Assembly (NCBI RefSeq): GCF_003852715.1
Contig: NZ_RIAV01000008.1
Span: forward strand, 1 to 64,000
Direction: 5' to 3'
From: Ectobacillus antri
Lineage (GTDB): Bacteria > Bacillota > Bacilli > Bacillales > Bacillaceae_G
Length of the DNA stretch: 64,000 nt
Shown piece after piece: positions 42,599 to 52,032 of the stretch. Below the pieces are notes generated by a model. It ran no database searches. It was not told the origin of the DNA and worked only from the letters and a program-made list of their open reading frames with translations. How positions within the stretch are numbered: position 1 is the stretch's first letter; every line of letters begins with the position of its first letter. The translations under genes were made by a program, and so were the position numbers.

Positions 42599-43612
42599 AT
42601 GATACAATATCCAGCTTTAAGACATCGGACGCTTGGTGTTACTGCGCCTTCTTCAGGTGTACCAAAAGTGCTACATGAAATGTTTCGACTTGCATGCCAG
42701 CGTATGGAGGAGCGAGGTTTTCGAGTTGTGTGCGGTGATACAGTGTGGACGCAGTATAAAGCGAAATCCGCTGATGCTAAACAGCGTGCTGACGAGTTTA
42801 ATCGTATGATACGAGATCAAGAGACTACAATTATTATACCCCCTTGGGGCGGGGAATTACTTATAGAAATGCTAGAGTACGTTGATTTTAAAGGACTGCA
42901 GCCAAAATGGGTGCTAGGCTATTCTGATACGAGCTTATTGTTGCTGGCGCTTACGCTACAGACGGGTATAGCAACAGCGCATGGTACAAACCTCGTCGAT
43001 TTGCGTGGTGAGTTCGTTGATGAAACAACAGCGATGTGGGAGCAGGTTGTTACGACAACAACTGGCGCATCAATTGTACAACATTCATCGAAACGTTATC
43101 AAAAAGAATGGAATCATGAAAATCCTTCACCTTGTGTATTTCATTTAACTGAGCAAACTGAATGGAAAACAATCACAGGAGACGATGTACATATAGAAGG
43201 TCGCTTGCTTGGAGGCTGTATTGATGTGATTCGTCATATCATTGGTACGCCTTTTGGTGATATAGCCAAATTTCAAAAAGAGCATATTCATGATGAACCG
43301 ATTGTGTGGTATTTTGAAAACTGTGAATTGACTACGACTGATGTACGCCGAACGCTTGTACAGATGAAGCTAGCGGGATGGTTTGAGAACTGCAGTGGTA
43401 TTTTGTTTGGCAGAAGCGCTGCGAACAAAGAAGTTGGCGGATACACTATTGAGGACGTGTATCGTGATTTACAAGATGAACTGCAGATTCCGATTGTCTA
43501 TGATGTAGATTGCGGTCATGTGCCGCCGCAGATCACATTTGTAAACGGCGCTTACGCCGAAGTACAGGTAAGCAAGGGAAAAGGAACTGTTATACAGTAT
43601 TTTAAAGCTTAG
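42599..43612 (+). CDS. S66 LD-carboxypeptidase, MccF-like
   Basis: 337 aa. Family S66 with nucleophile in LGYSDTSLLL (about 113-116 region), Glu in the LLGGCIDVIRHIIGT block and His in VDCGHVPPQ. The 330-aa length and IIPPWGGELLIEML place it with MccF, which cleaves the amide in processed microcin C7-type toxins, rather than with cell-wall LdcA. ATG after TTGGAGGG. Confidence 0.9.
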   Translation: MIQYPALRHRTLGVTAPSSGVPKVLHEMFRLACQRMEERGFRVVCGDTVWTQYKAKSADAKQRADEFNRMIRDQETTIIIPPWGGELLIEMLEYVDFKGLQPKWVLGYSDTSLLLLALTLQTGIATAHGTNLVDLRGEFVDETTAMWEQVVTTTTGASIVQHSSKRYQKEWNHENPSPCVFHLTEQTEWKTITGDDVHIEGRLLGGCIDVIRHIIGTPFGDIAKFQKEHIHDEPIVWYFENCELTTTDVRRTLVQMKLAGWFENCSGILFGRSAANKEVGGYTIEDVYRDLQDELQIPIVYDVDCGHVPPQITFVNGAYAEVQVSKGKGTVIQYFKA

Positions 43613-43616
43613 TATG

Positions 43617-43651
43617 GAAAAGGTCTTCTGATGAGAATGAGGACCTTTTTC
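43617..43651 (+). terminator. terminator of the S66 gene
   Basis: aaaaggtc-ttctgatgagaatga-ggaccttttt. Confidence 0.6.
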
Positions 43652-43682
43652 GTTTATATAAAACAAATACGAGGTAAAGAAT

Positions 43683-44249
43683 ATGAAACCAATTCTGCTA
43701 ACGGCAAATGGCTTTCAAGATGAAAAAGTAATTCATGCATTTTTAGAAGTAGTGCGTATCCACCATATACCTAAAAAAGTCGCTCTGATTCCTACGGCCG
43801 ATGCAGTATACAAGGAAAGAAATTATCATGCTGTGCACACGATGGAGATATTACAGGAGAATGGGTTTGAAGCAGTTTACATAGATATTGAGTTCCAACA
43901 GGTACAGGCGTTGTGTGAGTATCCCATCATATATCTAAATGGAGGCAGTCCGTTTTACTTCTTGAAGCAACTAAGAAAAAGTCAAGCGGATCAACAATTG
44001 AGACGTCTTTATGCGCAAGGAGTTTTTCTAATTGGAACGAGTGCTGGTGCGGCTGTTCTTGGTGAAAGTCTTGCGCATGCGGCGCATTTACACCCTGACT
44101 GGAGAGAGGGCATGCATTCTTTGGAGGGGTTAAAGCTAATTTCAGCACATATTCTCCCTCATAGCAACCGTTATGAGCACTTACAGGATGAGCTTGAAAT
44201 GTTTCAACCTCTTATTTGTATAAAGGACGGAGAATATAAACTAATATAA
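43683..44249 (+). CDS. peptidase S51 / type 1 glutamine amidotransferase-like protein
   Basis: 188 aa. Ser nucleophile elbow FLIGTSAGAAVLGES (about 119-133), YLNGGSPFYFLKQLR and LPHSNRYEHLQDE (His). Related to aspartyl dipeptidase PepE and cyanophycinase. ATG after GAGGTAAAG. First gene of a close run with the next two. Confidence 0.85.
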   Translation: MKPILLTANGFQDEKVIHAFLEVVRIHHIPKKVALIPTADAVYKERNYHAVHTMEILQENGFEAVYIDIEFQQVQALCEYPIIYLNGGSPFYFLKQLRKSQADQQLRRLYAQGVFLIGTSAGAAVLGESLAHAAHLHPDWREGMHSLEGLKLISAHILPHSNRYEHLQDELEMFQPLICIKDGEYKLI

Positions 44250-44260
44250 AAGGAGTTCGT

Positions 44261-44818
44261 ATGTACGCTATCATTGCATTATTTGATGAAGAAACACATC
44301 AACAAGTAATACGTATTTGGAATGAATTGGCTGATTTACGGATTTCTCACTATGCAAAGGAGATAGAAAACAGACAGCCGCATATTACACTTGCAAGCTA
44401 TGACAAGTTAGAAGAGATCTCATTCATAGAAAGAATGGATATGTGTTACCAAGCGACACAACGTATACCGATTACACTGTGTACAATTGGTACATTTATA
44501 TCCTCTGGAGCACTGTTTTGGGCACCGGCACCGACGAAGGAGCTCCTGGACTTTCATGAAAGGCATCATGATTTGCTGAGCGGTTTCGCTGCTGAGGGAC
44601 CTTCTCTATATGAACCTGGATGCTGGGTGCCGCACTGTACGATTGCCAACAGGCTAACAGCGGACAAATTGGCGGAGGCAGTGCTGTATTGTACAAATAA
44701 GCTACCTGTACAGAACGCTTTTCTAACAAAGCTGGCGCTCATTCGCACTGAGAAAGCAAACGGAAAAATAGTAGCAGCACCAATAATTCAGGAATGGTCT
44801 TTAAAGGAGAGAGCATGA
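44261..44818 (+). CDS. 2H phosphoesterase / 2'-5' RNA ligase-like protein
   Basis: 185 aa with the two HxT motifs PHITLASY (about 45-52) and PHCTIANRL (about 124-132) of the 2H superfamily. Acts on cyclic phosphodiester bonds of RNA or nucleotides. ATG after AAAGGAG; its stop overlaps the next start (GCATGA). Confidence 0.85.
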   Translation: MYAIIALFDEETHQQVIRIWNELADLRISHYAKEIENRQPHITLASYDKLEEISFIERMDMCYQATQRIPITLCTIGTFISSGALFWAPAPTKELLDFHERHHDLLSGFAAEGPSLYEPGCWVPHCTIANRLTADKLAEAVLYCTNKLPVQNAFLTKLALIRTEKANGKIVAAPIIQEWSLKERA

Positions 44819-46227
44819 AGCGAAAGTATGGAGATCGAGCAGGTTGGTCACGCATTATTGGTAAAGATTACCGAGTGTATGAGCGAAATACCAGTGTATT
44901 CACCGGTGTAGTTTGTGAACTGTTTATCAGAGAAGTACAAGAGCCGCTTTGGATGCTGCAGGGAAATCGAAAGATATGCGTGGCAGATAAGGGTTATACG
45001 TGGCTGCAGTATTTTCCAAAAGGAAAGCCCTACACAATTACTACTATGCTGGATGCTAATCGAAAAGTTGTACAGTGGTATATTGATATTTGCGAATCTC
45101 ACGGTATTCGTGCAGATGGTGTACCGTGGTACGATGATTTGTATTTGGATGTGGTGTGTTTTCCTGATGGAGAAGCGGTGTTACTAGATGAAGATGAATT
45201 ATGTGATGCGTTAGACGCAAATCTCATCACAAAAAAGCAATATGATTGTGCAGAGAAAACAGCACAAACTGTGCTCCGTATGTATCAGAATAGAGAGCTA
45301 CAAGCGTTGCTAGATTTTACATCTGTTCCGTCATCGGTTCCATATGCCTTTTGTAAAAAAATTACGGCATGCTTTGGGGAGAAGGGCACACAATGGCTGA
45401 TGCATCTAGATGATACGGTTCATACGTACGAGGAAAAATGGAGCCTTTATATAGGTGAACCAATATCAAATTTGTCTTATAACTATGTATTGCGCGCACA
45501 GATACACGGCGGAACACCGGTCATTTTAAAGCTAGGTATCCCTGGTCATGAATTTAATAACGAGGTTCAGACGCTACAAACCTATGACGGCAAAGGATGC
45601 GCTCTGCTGCTTCAGGTAGATGCAGCGGGTGGTGCGATGCTTTTAGAATGTTTGGAACCGGGCGTAATGCTGCGAGAGGAGAAGGATGAAAGAACAGCCC
45701 TTTTACATTATGCAGAGGTGTGGAAGGCTTTACGCCGTCCGTTACCATCACATATGTTAGTTCCAAAAGTAGCTGATTGGATGAAGGGGTTGGATCGTTT
45801 TTTACAAAATCAAACAGGAGACGCTACTATTTTAGTAGAACTTGTTTACAAAGCCAAGATGTTTTTTGGAGAAATTATTTCATCAGAGCCTGAAGAGCTA
45901 TTGCACGGTGACCTCCATCATCAAAATATTTTATATACAAACGAAGGCTGGAAAGCAATTGATCCAAAGGGTTTGGCAGGAAGTCGTTATTTTGATGTTA
46001 CATCCTTTTTGGTAAACGAGTTAAAGGATGTGAGCAATGCCAAAGCCGTGCTGAACGACCGTGTTTCGATGCTGAGCGAAGAGCTGCAGTTGAATCGAGA
46101 GCGGATATTGAAGGCCGGATTTGCGATGGCAATTCTGTATACCTGCTGGAGTGTAGAAGAAAATAGTTTAGGCTGGAAGGATACATATGAATATGCGCAG
46201 TGGTTTTTAACCTTTTTGGAGGAATAA
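44815..46227 (+). CDS. fusion of DUF402 hydrolase and APH(6)-like kinase
   Basis: 470 aa in one uninterrupted frame. Residues 1-165 are a DUF402 domain (WMLQGNRKICVADKGYTWLQ, WYIDICESHGIRADGVPWYD, DLYLDVVCFPDGEAVLLDED); FomD, a DUF402 protein, hydrolyses a cytidylylated fosfomycin intermediate. Residues 190-470 are an aminoglycoside/hydroxyurea kinase: LKLGIPGHEFNNEVQ, catalytic LLHGDLHHQNILY (about 365-377) and AIDPKGLAGSRYFDV as in streptomycin 6-kinase. ATG 44815 overlaps the preceding stop by 4 nt. No sign of a lost stop or indel at the joint. Substrate unknown. Confidence 0.85.
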   Translation: MKRKYGDRAGWSRIIGKDYRVYERNTSVFTGVVCELFIREVQEPLWMLQGNRKICVADKGYTWLQYFPKGKPYTITTMLDANRKVVQWYIDICESHGIRADGVPWYDDLYLDVVCFPDGEAVLLDEDELCDALDANLITKKQYDCAEKTAQTVLRMYQNRELQALLDFTSVPSSVPYAFCKKITACFGEKGTQWLMHLDDTVHTYEEKWSLYIGEPISNLSYNYVLRAQIHGGTPVILKLGIPGHEFNNEVQTLQTYDGKGCALLLQVDAAGGAMLLECLEPGVMLREEKDERTALLHYAEVWKALRRPLPSHMLVPKVADWMKGLDRFLQNQTGDATILVELVYKAKMFFGEIISSEPEELLHGDLHHQNILYTNEGWKAIDPKGLAGSRYFDVTSFLVNELKDVSNAKAVLNDRVSMLSEELQLNRERILKAGFAMAILYTCWSVEENSLGWKDTYEYAQWFLTFLEE

Positions 46228-46242
46228 AGAGGAGGGCTGATA

Positions 46243-47145
46243 TTGAAAGGAAAAGCGATTTATGTAGGAACTGAAATAGCAACACCTATGGAAAAGTTAT
46301 GGGAATATACACAGAATCCAACGTTACATACAGAATGGGATATACGATTTACAGAAATTTTATACCTACCAAAAGAAGATGACGCACCACAACGATTTTT
46401 ATACAGAACAAAGATGGGGTTTGGTTGGGAAATCGCTGGTGAGGGAGAGGCGGTAGGAGATCTTTATCAAAATAGTGGTGAACGTGTATCTTCGCTAAAG
46501 TTTTGGACCGACAATCCTTTATCTTTAATTCGAGTAGGACGAGGGTATTGGAAATATACACCGTGCGGGGGCTCTATTCGTTTTGAAACACAATATGACT
46601 ATGAACCTCGTTTTGGATTACTCGGGCGCTTGTTAGATGGCTACGTGTTTCGACCGTTAATGGGATGGGCCACAGCCTGGAGTTTTGATGCTTTAAAAAT
46701 TTGGTTGGAAAAAGGGTTACATCCAAAACAGTTACTTCGGCATGCAGTGGTATATTGGATCGTTTGTCTTTTATTTTCGTTTGTATGGGTGTATCAAGGA
46801 GTAGTGCCAAAACTATTATCAATGCATCCGAAGGAATTGTATATGATGCATGCTTTGTTTGGAGAAATTGCAAATACAAGCCTACTGCGAGTGATCGGTA
46901 TATGTGAAGTTTTATTTGGGTTAATATGGTTAGTACCATTTAATAAGCGCAGACTGTTTGTACTACATGCAATGATGCTTGGAATTCTTACTATATCAGC
47001 AGTTGTTGTTGATACAACCAGTATAATACATCCTTTCAATCCAATCGTGTTTAACATTTCTTTGCTAGCAACCTCGTTAATTGGGTTTTTATGCGCTCAT
47101 AATTTGCCCCGTGCCGCCAACTGCAAAAGAAGCAGAAGGGAGTAG
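46243..47145 (+). CDS. yndG: YndG-like protein: SRPBCC N-domain plus DoxX-like membrane domain
   Basis: 300 aa. N-terminal SRPBCC/START-like lipid-binding fold (IYVGTEIATPMEKLWEYTQN, YDYEPRFGLLGRLLDGY), then four helices from about 165 with LRVIGICEVLFGLIWLVPF as in DoxX-like proteins. TTG start after GAGGAGGG. First of the yndG-yndH-yndJ trio known from B. subtilis. Function unknown. Confidence 0.83.
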   Translation: MKGKAIYVGTEIATPMEKLWEYTQNPTLHTEWDIRFTEILYLPKEDDAPQRFLYRTKMGFGWEIAGEGEAVGDLYQNSGERVSSLKFWTDNPLSLIRVGRGYWKYTPCGGSIRFETQYDYEPRFGLLGRLLDGYVFRPLMGWATAWSFDALKIWLEKGLHPKQLLRHAVVYWIVCLLFSFVWVYQGVVPKLLSMHPKELYMMHALFGEIANTSLLRVIGICEVLFGLIWLVPFNKRRLFVLHAMMLGILTISAVVVDTTSIIHPFNPIVFNISLLATSLIGFLCAHNLPRAANCKRSRRE

Positions 47146-47149
47146 ATTT

Positions 47150-47764
47150 ATGCATTCTATATACGAAGAGGTATTAGGAGAATCATATAAAAAGCTACAT
47201 CCGCAGTTGCAAAGGCGTTATGCCATAATAGAGAATCGACCATTCATTGCAGAAGGTAAGATGGAGTATATTACAGGGGGATCATTTCTTGTTAGGATTT
47301 TATTAAGGATTGGCGCACCTCTTAGACTATTTTTTGCAGAACGAGGTAGAAACACACCGTTTCGTATTTGCAATTTCTGTGAAAATCGAGATGGTTATAG
47401 AATTGTGAGATGGGAGCGAACGTTTCTATTTCCACATGTAAAACGATATTTTGATGCATATATGTTCCTTCAGGATAATGAGGTTGTTGATTATTTTGGT
47501 AAACCACCTCTGCTTGTATCAACCTTGTTCTTTCGAGTTAACGAATTGGGAGCTATGTGTATTACTACAAAGAAGCAATGGATCCGAATTGGAAAATGGA
47601 ATATCCAACTTGCAAAGAAGTTGTACGGTCATGCGGAAATTGAAGAAACATTTGATGAATCTCTACAGTGTTTTATCATTATTGTTCGTGTCAGCAACCC
47701 TATACTAGGGGAGTTATTTTCATACAAAGGAACGTTCAGAGAAATCGAGAGTGATTACAAATGA
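47150..47764 (+). CDS. yndH: DUF4166 protein (YndH-like)
   Basis: 204 aa, DUF4166 over the whole length: YKKLHPQLQRRYAI, GRNTPFRICNFCENRDG, WERTFLFPHVKRYFDAYMF, GRELF-like end GELFSYKGTFRE. Starts just after yndG and overlaps yndJ by 4 nt (ATGA), so the three form an operon. Confidence 0.85.
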   Translation: MHSIYEEVLGESYKKLHPQLQRRYAIIENRPFIAEGKMEYITGGSFLVRILLRIGAPLRLFFAERGRNTPFRICNFCENRDGYRIVRWERTFLFPHVKRYFDAYMFLQDNEVVDYFGKPPLLVSTLFFRVNELGAMCITTKKQWIRIGKWNIQLAKKLYGHAEIEETFDESLQCFIIIVRVSNPILGELFSYKGTFREIESDYK

Positions 47765-49386
47765 AGTATAATATAATCTTTGGTGCTCTAGTTTATATAA
47801 TATACATGGTTACAGAAGGGTTAGATGTATACGCAGTAGAAGCGCTTGTTCTACTGTCAATATGTGTATTTGTCCCAAGTATTTTAACCCTAGTAGATTC
47901 TAAAATGAGAAATGGAAGAATGTTTAGCGTTTTTAAAATCCTTATACTGAGTTATCCAATCGCAGTAATTAGTGCTGCGCTAGCGTTTGTAACAAATATG
48001 CCAGTATTTGCATCCATATGGTTTGGATATACAATTATGGTAGGTTATTTTGGCGTACATAGATTAATTCAAAGGGGAATTAGGCCTCTTCAGGAATTTG
48101 CAATTGACATTGGCTTGTTATATCTAGTGTTGGGAGGGTTTTGGTTTTATGCATACATTGCAAATATACAAGTGATGCATTTCACAAGCATTATTGTGCT
48201 GTTAACAGCTATTCATTTTCATTATTCAGCGCTCCTTATACCAATTTTCACGGGCTTTTTGGGGCGTAAGTTTCATACGAGTTCAAATTTGTATACATAT
48301 ACCGCCTGGAGTGTTATTGTATCGCCTATGACAATCGCAGTTGGTATTACATATTCAAGGGTTTTTGAGTTTATTGCAGTACTAGCATATATGTTCGGCT
48401 TGTATATGTACAGCATTATGGTGCTTCGTACGCCGTTTCAAAGAAATGTTGCAAAGGTGCTTGTGTCAATTTCAGCACTTGTTTTAATTTTTACAATTTC
48501 TCTATCGTTGCTGTATGCTTATGGGAGAGCTATGCATCAAGTTACTATATCTATTGATGCTATGATTTTCTTTCATGGGCTTATGAATACAATTGGTGTG
48601 GTCACACCTGCGATCATCGGTTGGTTTCTTGAGGGAACCAAACCAAGGTATGTTCACTATGGTAAGCCATGTAGTCGCATTACTGGTACAAGTAGAGTTG
48701 GTACATCATTTTTGTCTCGTCGTAACCTGTTATCATCAGATGCGTATGATGGATTAGTCGATGATATGAGGATATATAAATCAGCACATTTACTTTCTCC
48801 AACCATTACAGATTTTTATGAGAGAACCGAAACGTATTCCTTGCAGGCACGTGTTCAATGGTCTACATGGTTTAAACCATTAGGAATGGTTTACGAACAA
48901 ACAAGTAAATATATAGGTCAAATCTATTTAAAAGATACAGGTAGATGGGAGGAAATGTATGGGAAAATTGTGGGCATACGTTCAGCTGCTGACGGGCGAG
49001 ATAATGTGAGGGCGTGGTTGAGGAGTAATGAGAAAGGCGAAGCAATTTTCATTGCACTATACGCACAGCACACATTTCAAGGCGAAACATATATGAATGT
49101 AGCCTTGCCACTACCATTTTCCAATATGACTGGCATTCTTCGTTTATATAATGATGAACAAAGACTGATACTGACAAGTCGTCTACGAACAGATGGCCAA
49201 GGAGATGAGGGCACCTATCTATATATTAAATACATGACCGTACGCTTACCTATTGATGAAACATTTGTCGTGATAGCAGAAGATGATATGCGTTTATCTG
49301 CGCAACATGACATGCATATATGTGGTATTCGCTTTCTAACCGTTAACTATCGCATTATGAAAAACAAGGAGGCGGAGTACAAGTAA
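47761..49386 (+). CDS. yndJ: YndJ-like multi-pass membrane protein
   Basis: 541 aa. About ten hydrophobic helices in residues 1-290 (VMHFTSIIVLLTAIHFHYSA with the His-rich segment typical of YndJ), then a soluble C-terminal half (DLYERTETYSL-like, WSTWFKPLGMVYEQTSKYIG, RLRTDGQGDEGTYLYIKY) resembling the YndH fold. Function unknown; possibly acts with YndG/YndH in the envelope. Confidence 0.85.
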   Translation: MKYNIIFGALVYIIYMVTEGLDVYAVEALVLLSICVFVPSILTLVDSKMRNGRMFSVFKILILSYPIAVISAALAFVTNMPVFASIWFGYTIMVGYFGVHRLIQRGIRPLQEFAIDIGLLYLVLGGFWFYAYIANIQVMHFTSIIVLLTAIHFHYSALLIPIFTGFLGRKFHTSSNLYTYTAWSVIVSPMTIAVGITYSRVFEFIAVLAYMFGLYMYSIMVLRTPFQRNVAKVLVSISALVLIFTISLSLLYAYGRAMHQVTISIDAMIFFHGLMNTIGVVTPAIIGWFLEGTKPRYVHYGKPCSRITGTSRVGTSFLSRRNLLSSDAYDGLVDDMRIYKSAHLLSPTITDFYERTETYSLQARVQWSTWFKPLGMVYEQTSKYIGQIYLKDTGRWEEMYGKIVGIRSAADGRDNVRAWLRSNEKGEAIFIALYAQHTFQGETYMNVALPLPFSNMTGILRLYNDEQRLILTSRLRTDGQGDEGTYLYIKYMTVRLPIDETFVVIAEDDMRLSAQHDMHICGIRFLTVNYRIMKNKEAEYK

Positions 49387-49437
49387 AACTATTTTTTGCT
49401 AGGAGAGAAGGAAAGGTAATGTAAAGTTATGCTTGGT

Positions 49438-49821
49438 TTAGAAATTTACTTGTATATGATTTTTTTCTAGGATACTACCCAGTGCAACTCCCAGAGTATA
49501 CGCAAGCAAATCACTCCATAGAAAGCCGTGGCCTAACACAAGAGCCAGCGGTGTTTGTCGCAGTTCTCGAATCCAGTCCGCTTGATACAATTGACTCAGC
49601 TCAATGCCATAGCAAAACAATATACTTATCAGCATAATCGTTTTCGTTCGGTAGTGTGGAAACAAAATACCAAATCCAATGAAAACCAGTAAAGCCCATA
49701 ACAAATCGCCAGCGTAGGTATTCACAAGAGCAGGCAAAGCAAAGCTGGACTTTCGGACAAGCAAACCCAGTCCCATTGTGAGAAACAGAAATAAGCTGTA
49801 GTACAATCTGTTACGCTTCAT
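49438..49821 (-). CDS. DUF2809-family membrane protein
   Basis: 127 aa, four hydrophobic helices. LLWALLVFIGFGILFPH, FCYGIELSQLYQADWIRELR and LGHGFLWSDLLAYTLGVALG are the DUF2809 marks. ATG after TGGAGG. Confidence 0.85.
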   Translation of the reverse strand: MKRNRLYYSLFLFLTMGLGLLVRKSSFALPALVNTYAGDLLWALLVFIGFGILFPHYRTKTIMLISILFCYGIELSQLYQADWIRELRQTPLALVLGHGFLWSDLLAYTLGVALGSILEKNHIQVNF

Positions 49822-49843
49822 ACATATACCTCCAAATTAAGTA

Positions 49844-49868
49844 AGGGGATCCTATACAGAATCCCCGA
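49844..49868 (-). terminator. hairpin after the next minus-strand gene
   Basis: ggggat/atcccc arms; only a weak T run on the minus strand. Confidence 0.4.
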
Positions 49869-49871
49869 ATT

Positions 49872-50936
49872 TTATAGATTTTGAAATTCTTTAAGTTTTT
49901 TAGTAAGAGCTGTGTAAAAGGCTTCCGGATCGTCAGGGCGAATATGTGCCTTCGTTATTGCTTTTGTAAAGCCATACATGAGCTTAGCCTGTTGTGGTGT
50001 ATAAAATTCAATTTCGAATGCGGGTTTCTCACGAATAAAATCAGGTGCTAAGCCATCAAATACTGTTTTTTCTTCTTGCTTGGACAAACGTTCCGGTCCG
50101 TCGTAACGCACGATTTGTTTGATTTCAGAAAGGGGAACAGTCAGCCTTTTAGTTAGACCCACCTGCAGGTGAAGTGTATGTTGTGTAATCGTAAACGGGC
50201 ACAAACGCGTAGCTTGTATGTGTGCTAGGAAAAACAAAACGGTGTATACATTTAGTACTAACGTTACGATAGATAGAACAGGACTGATGCTGTGAAGGAT
50301 AAAGTGCAGTCCAACTGTTTCAATTACCATCGCATGAATTAGCATAACATATAGTGCAATCATACTGGTTTTTTGATGATACGTAAATTGAAGCGGTGCT
50401 GGCGATACAGCTTTTCGCCAAGAAAATAAACTATAATACACCATAGCTAATTCTGCGTAATACACATCTAGTATCCGAGAAGATTTTAAGTGTGCGGCAG
50501 AGGAGGATTCTAGTCGTTGCTCAAATGTTAATGTATTCGTTTGTGACTTAAAACTCCTTATAACACGAGGGATTTTGGTAATAATTTTGTATAAAATGTA
50601 TAGTTCTACTAGGAGAAACGCGCCCTCTCCTGCAAATAAAATATACCTGAGAAAAGAATAAGATGTAAGGTGATGAGCAGGAATAATAAGATGAGCGATA
50701 CCATAGCCAACAATTGCAACAAGGGGAATATATTTTAACGAATATCGTTTTCGTATAACAAAGAAGTACGTGAGTAAAGGGATAACAACAATAAAGTCAA
50801 GGAGAGAACCAACGGCAACTGCGGGTGTAACAGGTTGAAGCGCTTCTAATTGATAAACGAGAATGTTAGAGCTAACAATGAGAACCGTGAACGCTGCGAA
50901 CCAACATAGTTTTTTTATAGATAAAGAGCTTGTCAT
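49872..50936 (-). CDS. multi-pass membrane protein, unknown function (354 aa)
   Basis: ATG after AAGGAGG. About seven helices in residues 1-240 with a charged loop (RSFKSQTNTLTFEQRLESSS), then a soluble PH-like C-terminal domain (HTLHLQVGLTKRLTVPLSEI, PAFEIEFYTPQ, DPEAFYTALTKKLKEF). The tail resembles bacterial PH/DUF304 domains. No name. Confidence 0.75.
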   Translation of the reverse strand: MTSSLSIKKLCWFAAFTVLIVSSNILVYQLEALQPVTPAVAVGSLLDFIVVIPLLTYFFVIRKRYSLKYIPLVAIVGYGIAHLIIPAHHLTSYSFLRYILFAGEGAFLLVELYILYKIITKIPRVIRSFKSQTNTLTFEQRLESSSAAHLKSSRILDVYYAELAMVYYSLFSWRKAVSPAPLQFTYHQKTSMIALYVMLIHAMVIETVGLHFILHSISPVLSIVTLVLNVYTVLFFLAHIQATRLCPFTITQHTLHLQVGLTKRLTVPLSEIKQIVRYDGPERLSKQEEKTVFDGLAPDFIREKPAFEIEFYTPQQAKLMYGFTKAITKAHIRPDDPEAFYTALTKKLKEFQNL

Positions 50937-51132
50937 AGTGTACCTCCTTACGTGTATTCTCACTATATTTATAGTATATACTGTAAAGTGAATGTTTTAT
51001 ATTGGAAAAAGATGATGTTTGTGACAAATATTTGTCATTTAATGGTATAATTAGGTTGGAAATAACACGAGAAATACTCATTAACATCGTATATGAAAGA
51101 TGAATGAAGCAAGACGCGGGAGGTTGAGAGGT

Positions 51133-52032
51133 TTGTTTATTACAGCTGAACACATAAGGAAAAGCTATGGAGAGCAGCTTGTTTTACAAGATGTTAGTTT
51201 TGCTGTGAAAGAGGGAGAGACTGTTGGGTTACTTGGACCGAATGGTTCTGGTAAAACGACCATTATTCGATTGTTAAATGGCGTTATTGATGCAGATGGA
51301 GGCAGCATCCTTGTTGGAAATTGGAATCCTGTTACAAACGGACATGAAATTCGGCGCATGAGTGGTATTTTAACGGAAAGTGCGGGCTTATATTACGAGC
51401 TGAGTGGACTTGAAAACTTGAAATTTTTTGCAAAGCTATACGGAATGTATGACGAAAGAAGAATACAAATGCTATTAGAAGAATTTCAGTTAGCGAATCA
51501 TCAGCATAAAAAGGTCGGAACATACAGCACCGGGATGAAGCGGCGCCTCGGGATGATTAAATCCATTTTGCATAGACCATCTTTATTGTTTTTAGATGAA
51601 CCAACAAATGGATTGGACCCAGAAGGCATTCAGCTTGTTATGCAGTATATTCGTAGGCTTAGCAAGGAAGAGGGAACGACTATTTTGATTTGTTCACATA
51701 TTTTGCATCAAATGGAGACGGTGTGCGATACATATTTATTCTTGGAGCAAGGACGCATTTTGGAAAGTGGTACAAAATCTGAGCTGGAAGCACGTCATGT
51801 GCAGCAAATTAGCGTTAAAGTTGAAACTGGCTTGGCTGGATCAGGACAATATGCTGGCTATTCGTACGAAAGAGTAAATCATGAAACAGTGCGTTTCGAG
51901 TTACCAAGTAAAGATGCAATTACGAACTTGCTTGCTGCTTTGACAAAGGAAACATGGGTACATCAGGTGGAAATTGAAAATCGTGATTTAGAATCGTTGT
52001 ATTTTGCAATCAGGAGGGGAAAACATGAATAG
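51133..52032 (+). CDS. ABC-2 exporter ATPase
   Basis: 299 aa. Walker A GPNGSGKT (about 40-47), signature YSTGMKRRLG, Walker B LLFLDEPTNGLDPEG, H-loop CSHIL. C-terminal 80-residue regulatory domain as in drug/bacteriocin/antibiotic exporters. I choose TTG 51133 (MFITAEHIRKSYG), 9 nt after GGGAGG; the ATG at 51100 would add 11 basic residues before the fold. Ends overlapping the permease start by 8 nt. Confidence 0.9.
   Translation: MFITAEHIRKSYGEQLVLQDVSFAVKEGETVGLLGPNGSGKTTIIRLLNGVIDADGGSILVGNWNPVTNGHEIRRMSGILTESAGLYYELSGLENLKFFAKLYGMYDERRIQMLLEEFQLANHQHKKVGTYSTGMKRRLGMIKSILHRPSLLFLDEPTNGLDPEGIQLVMQYIRRLSKEEGTTILICSHILHQMETVCDTYLFLEQGRILESGTKSELEARHVQQISVKVETGLAGSGQYAGYSYERVNHETVRFELPSKDAITNLLAALTKETWVHQVEIENRDLESLYFAIRRGKHE

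Noticed and set aside
51332-51523. Antisense frames within the ABC ATPase gene
   Set aside because: Shadows of a well-supported gene.
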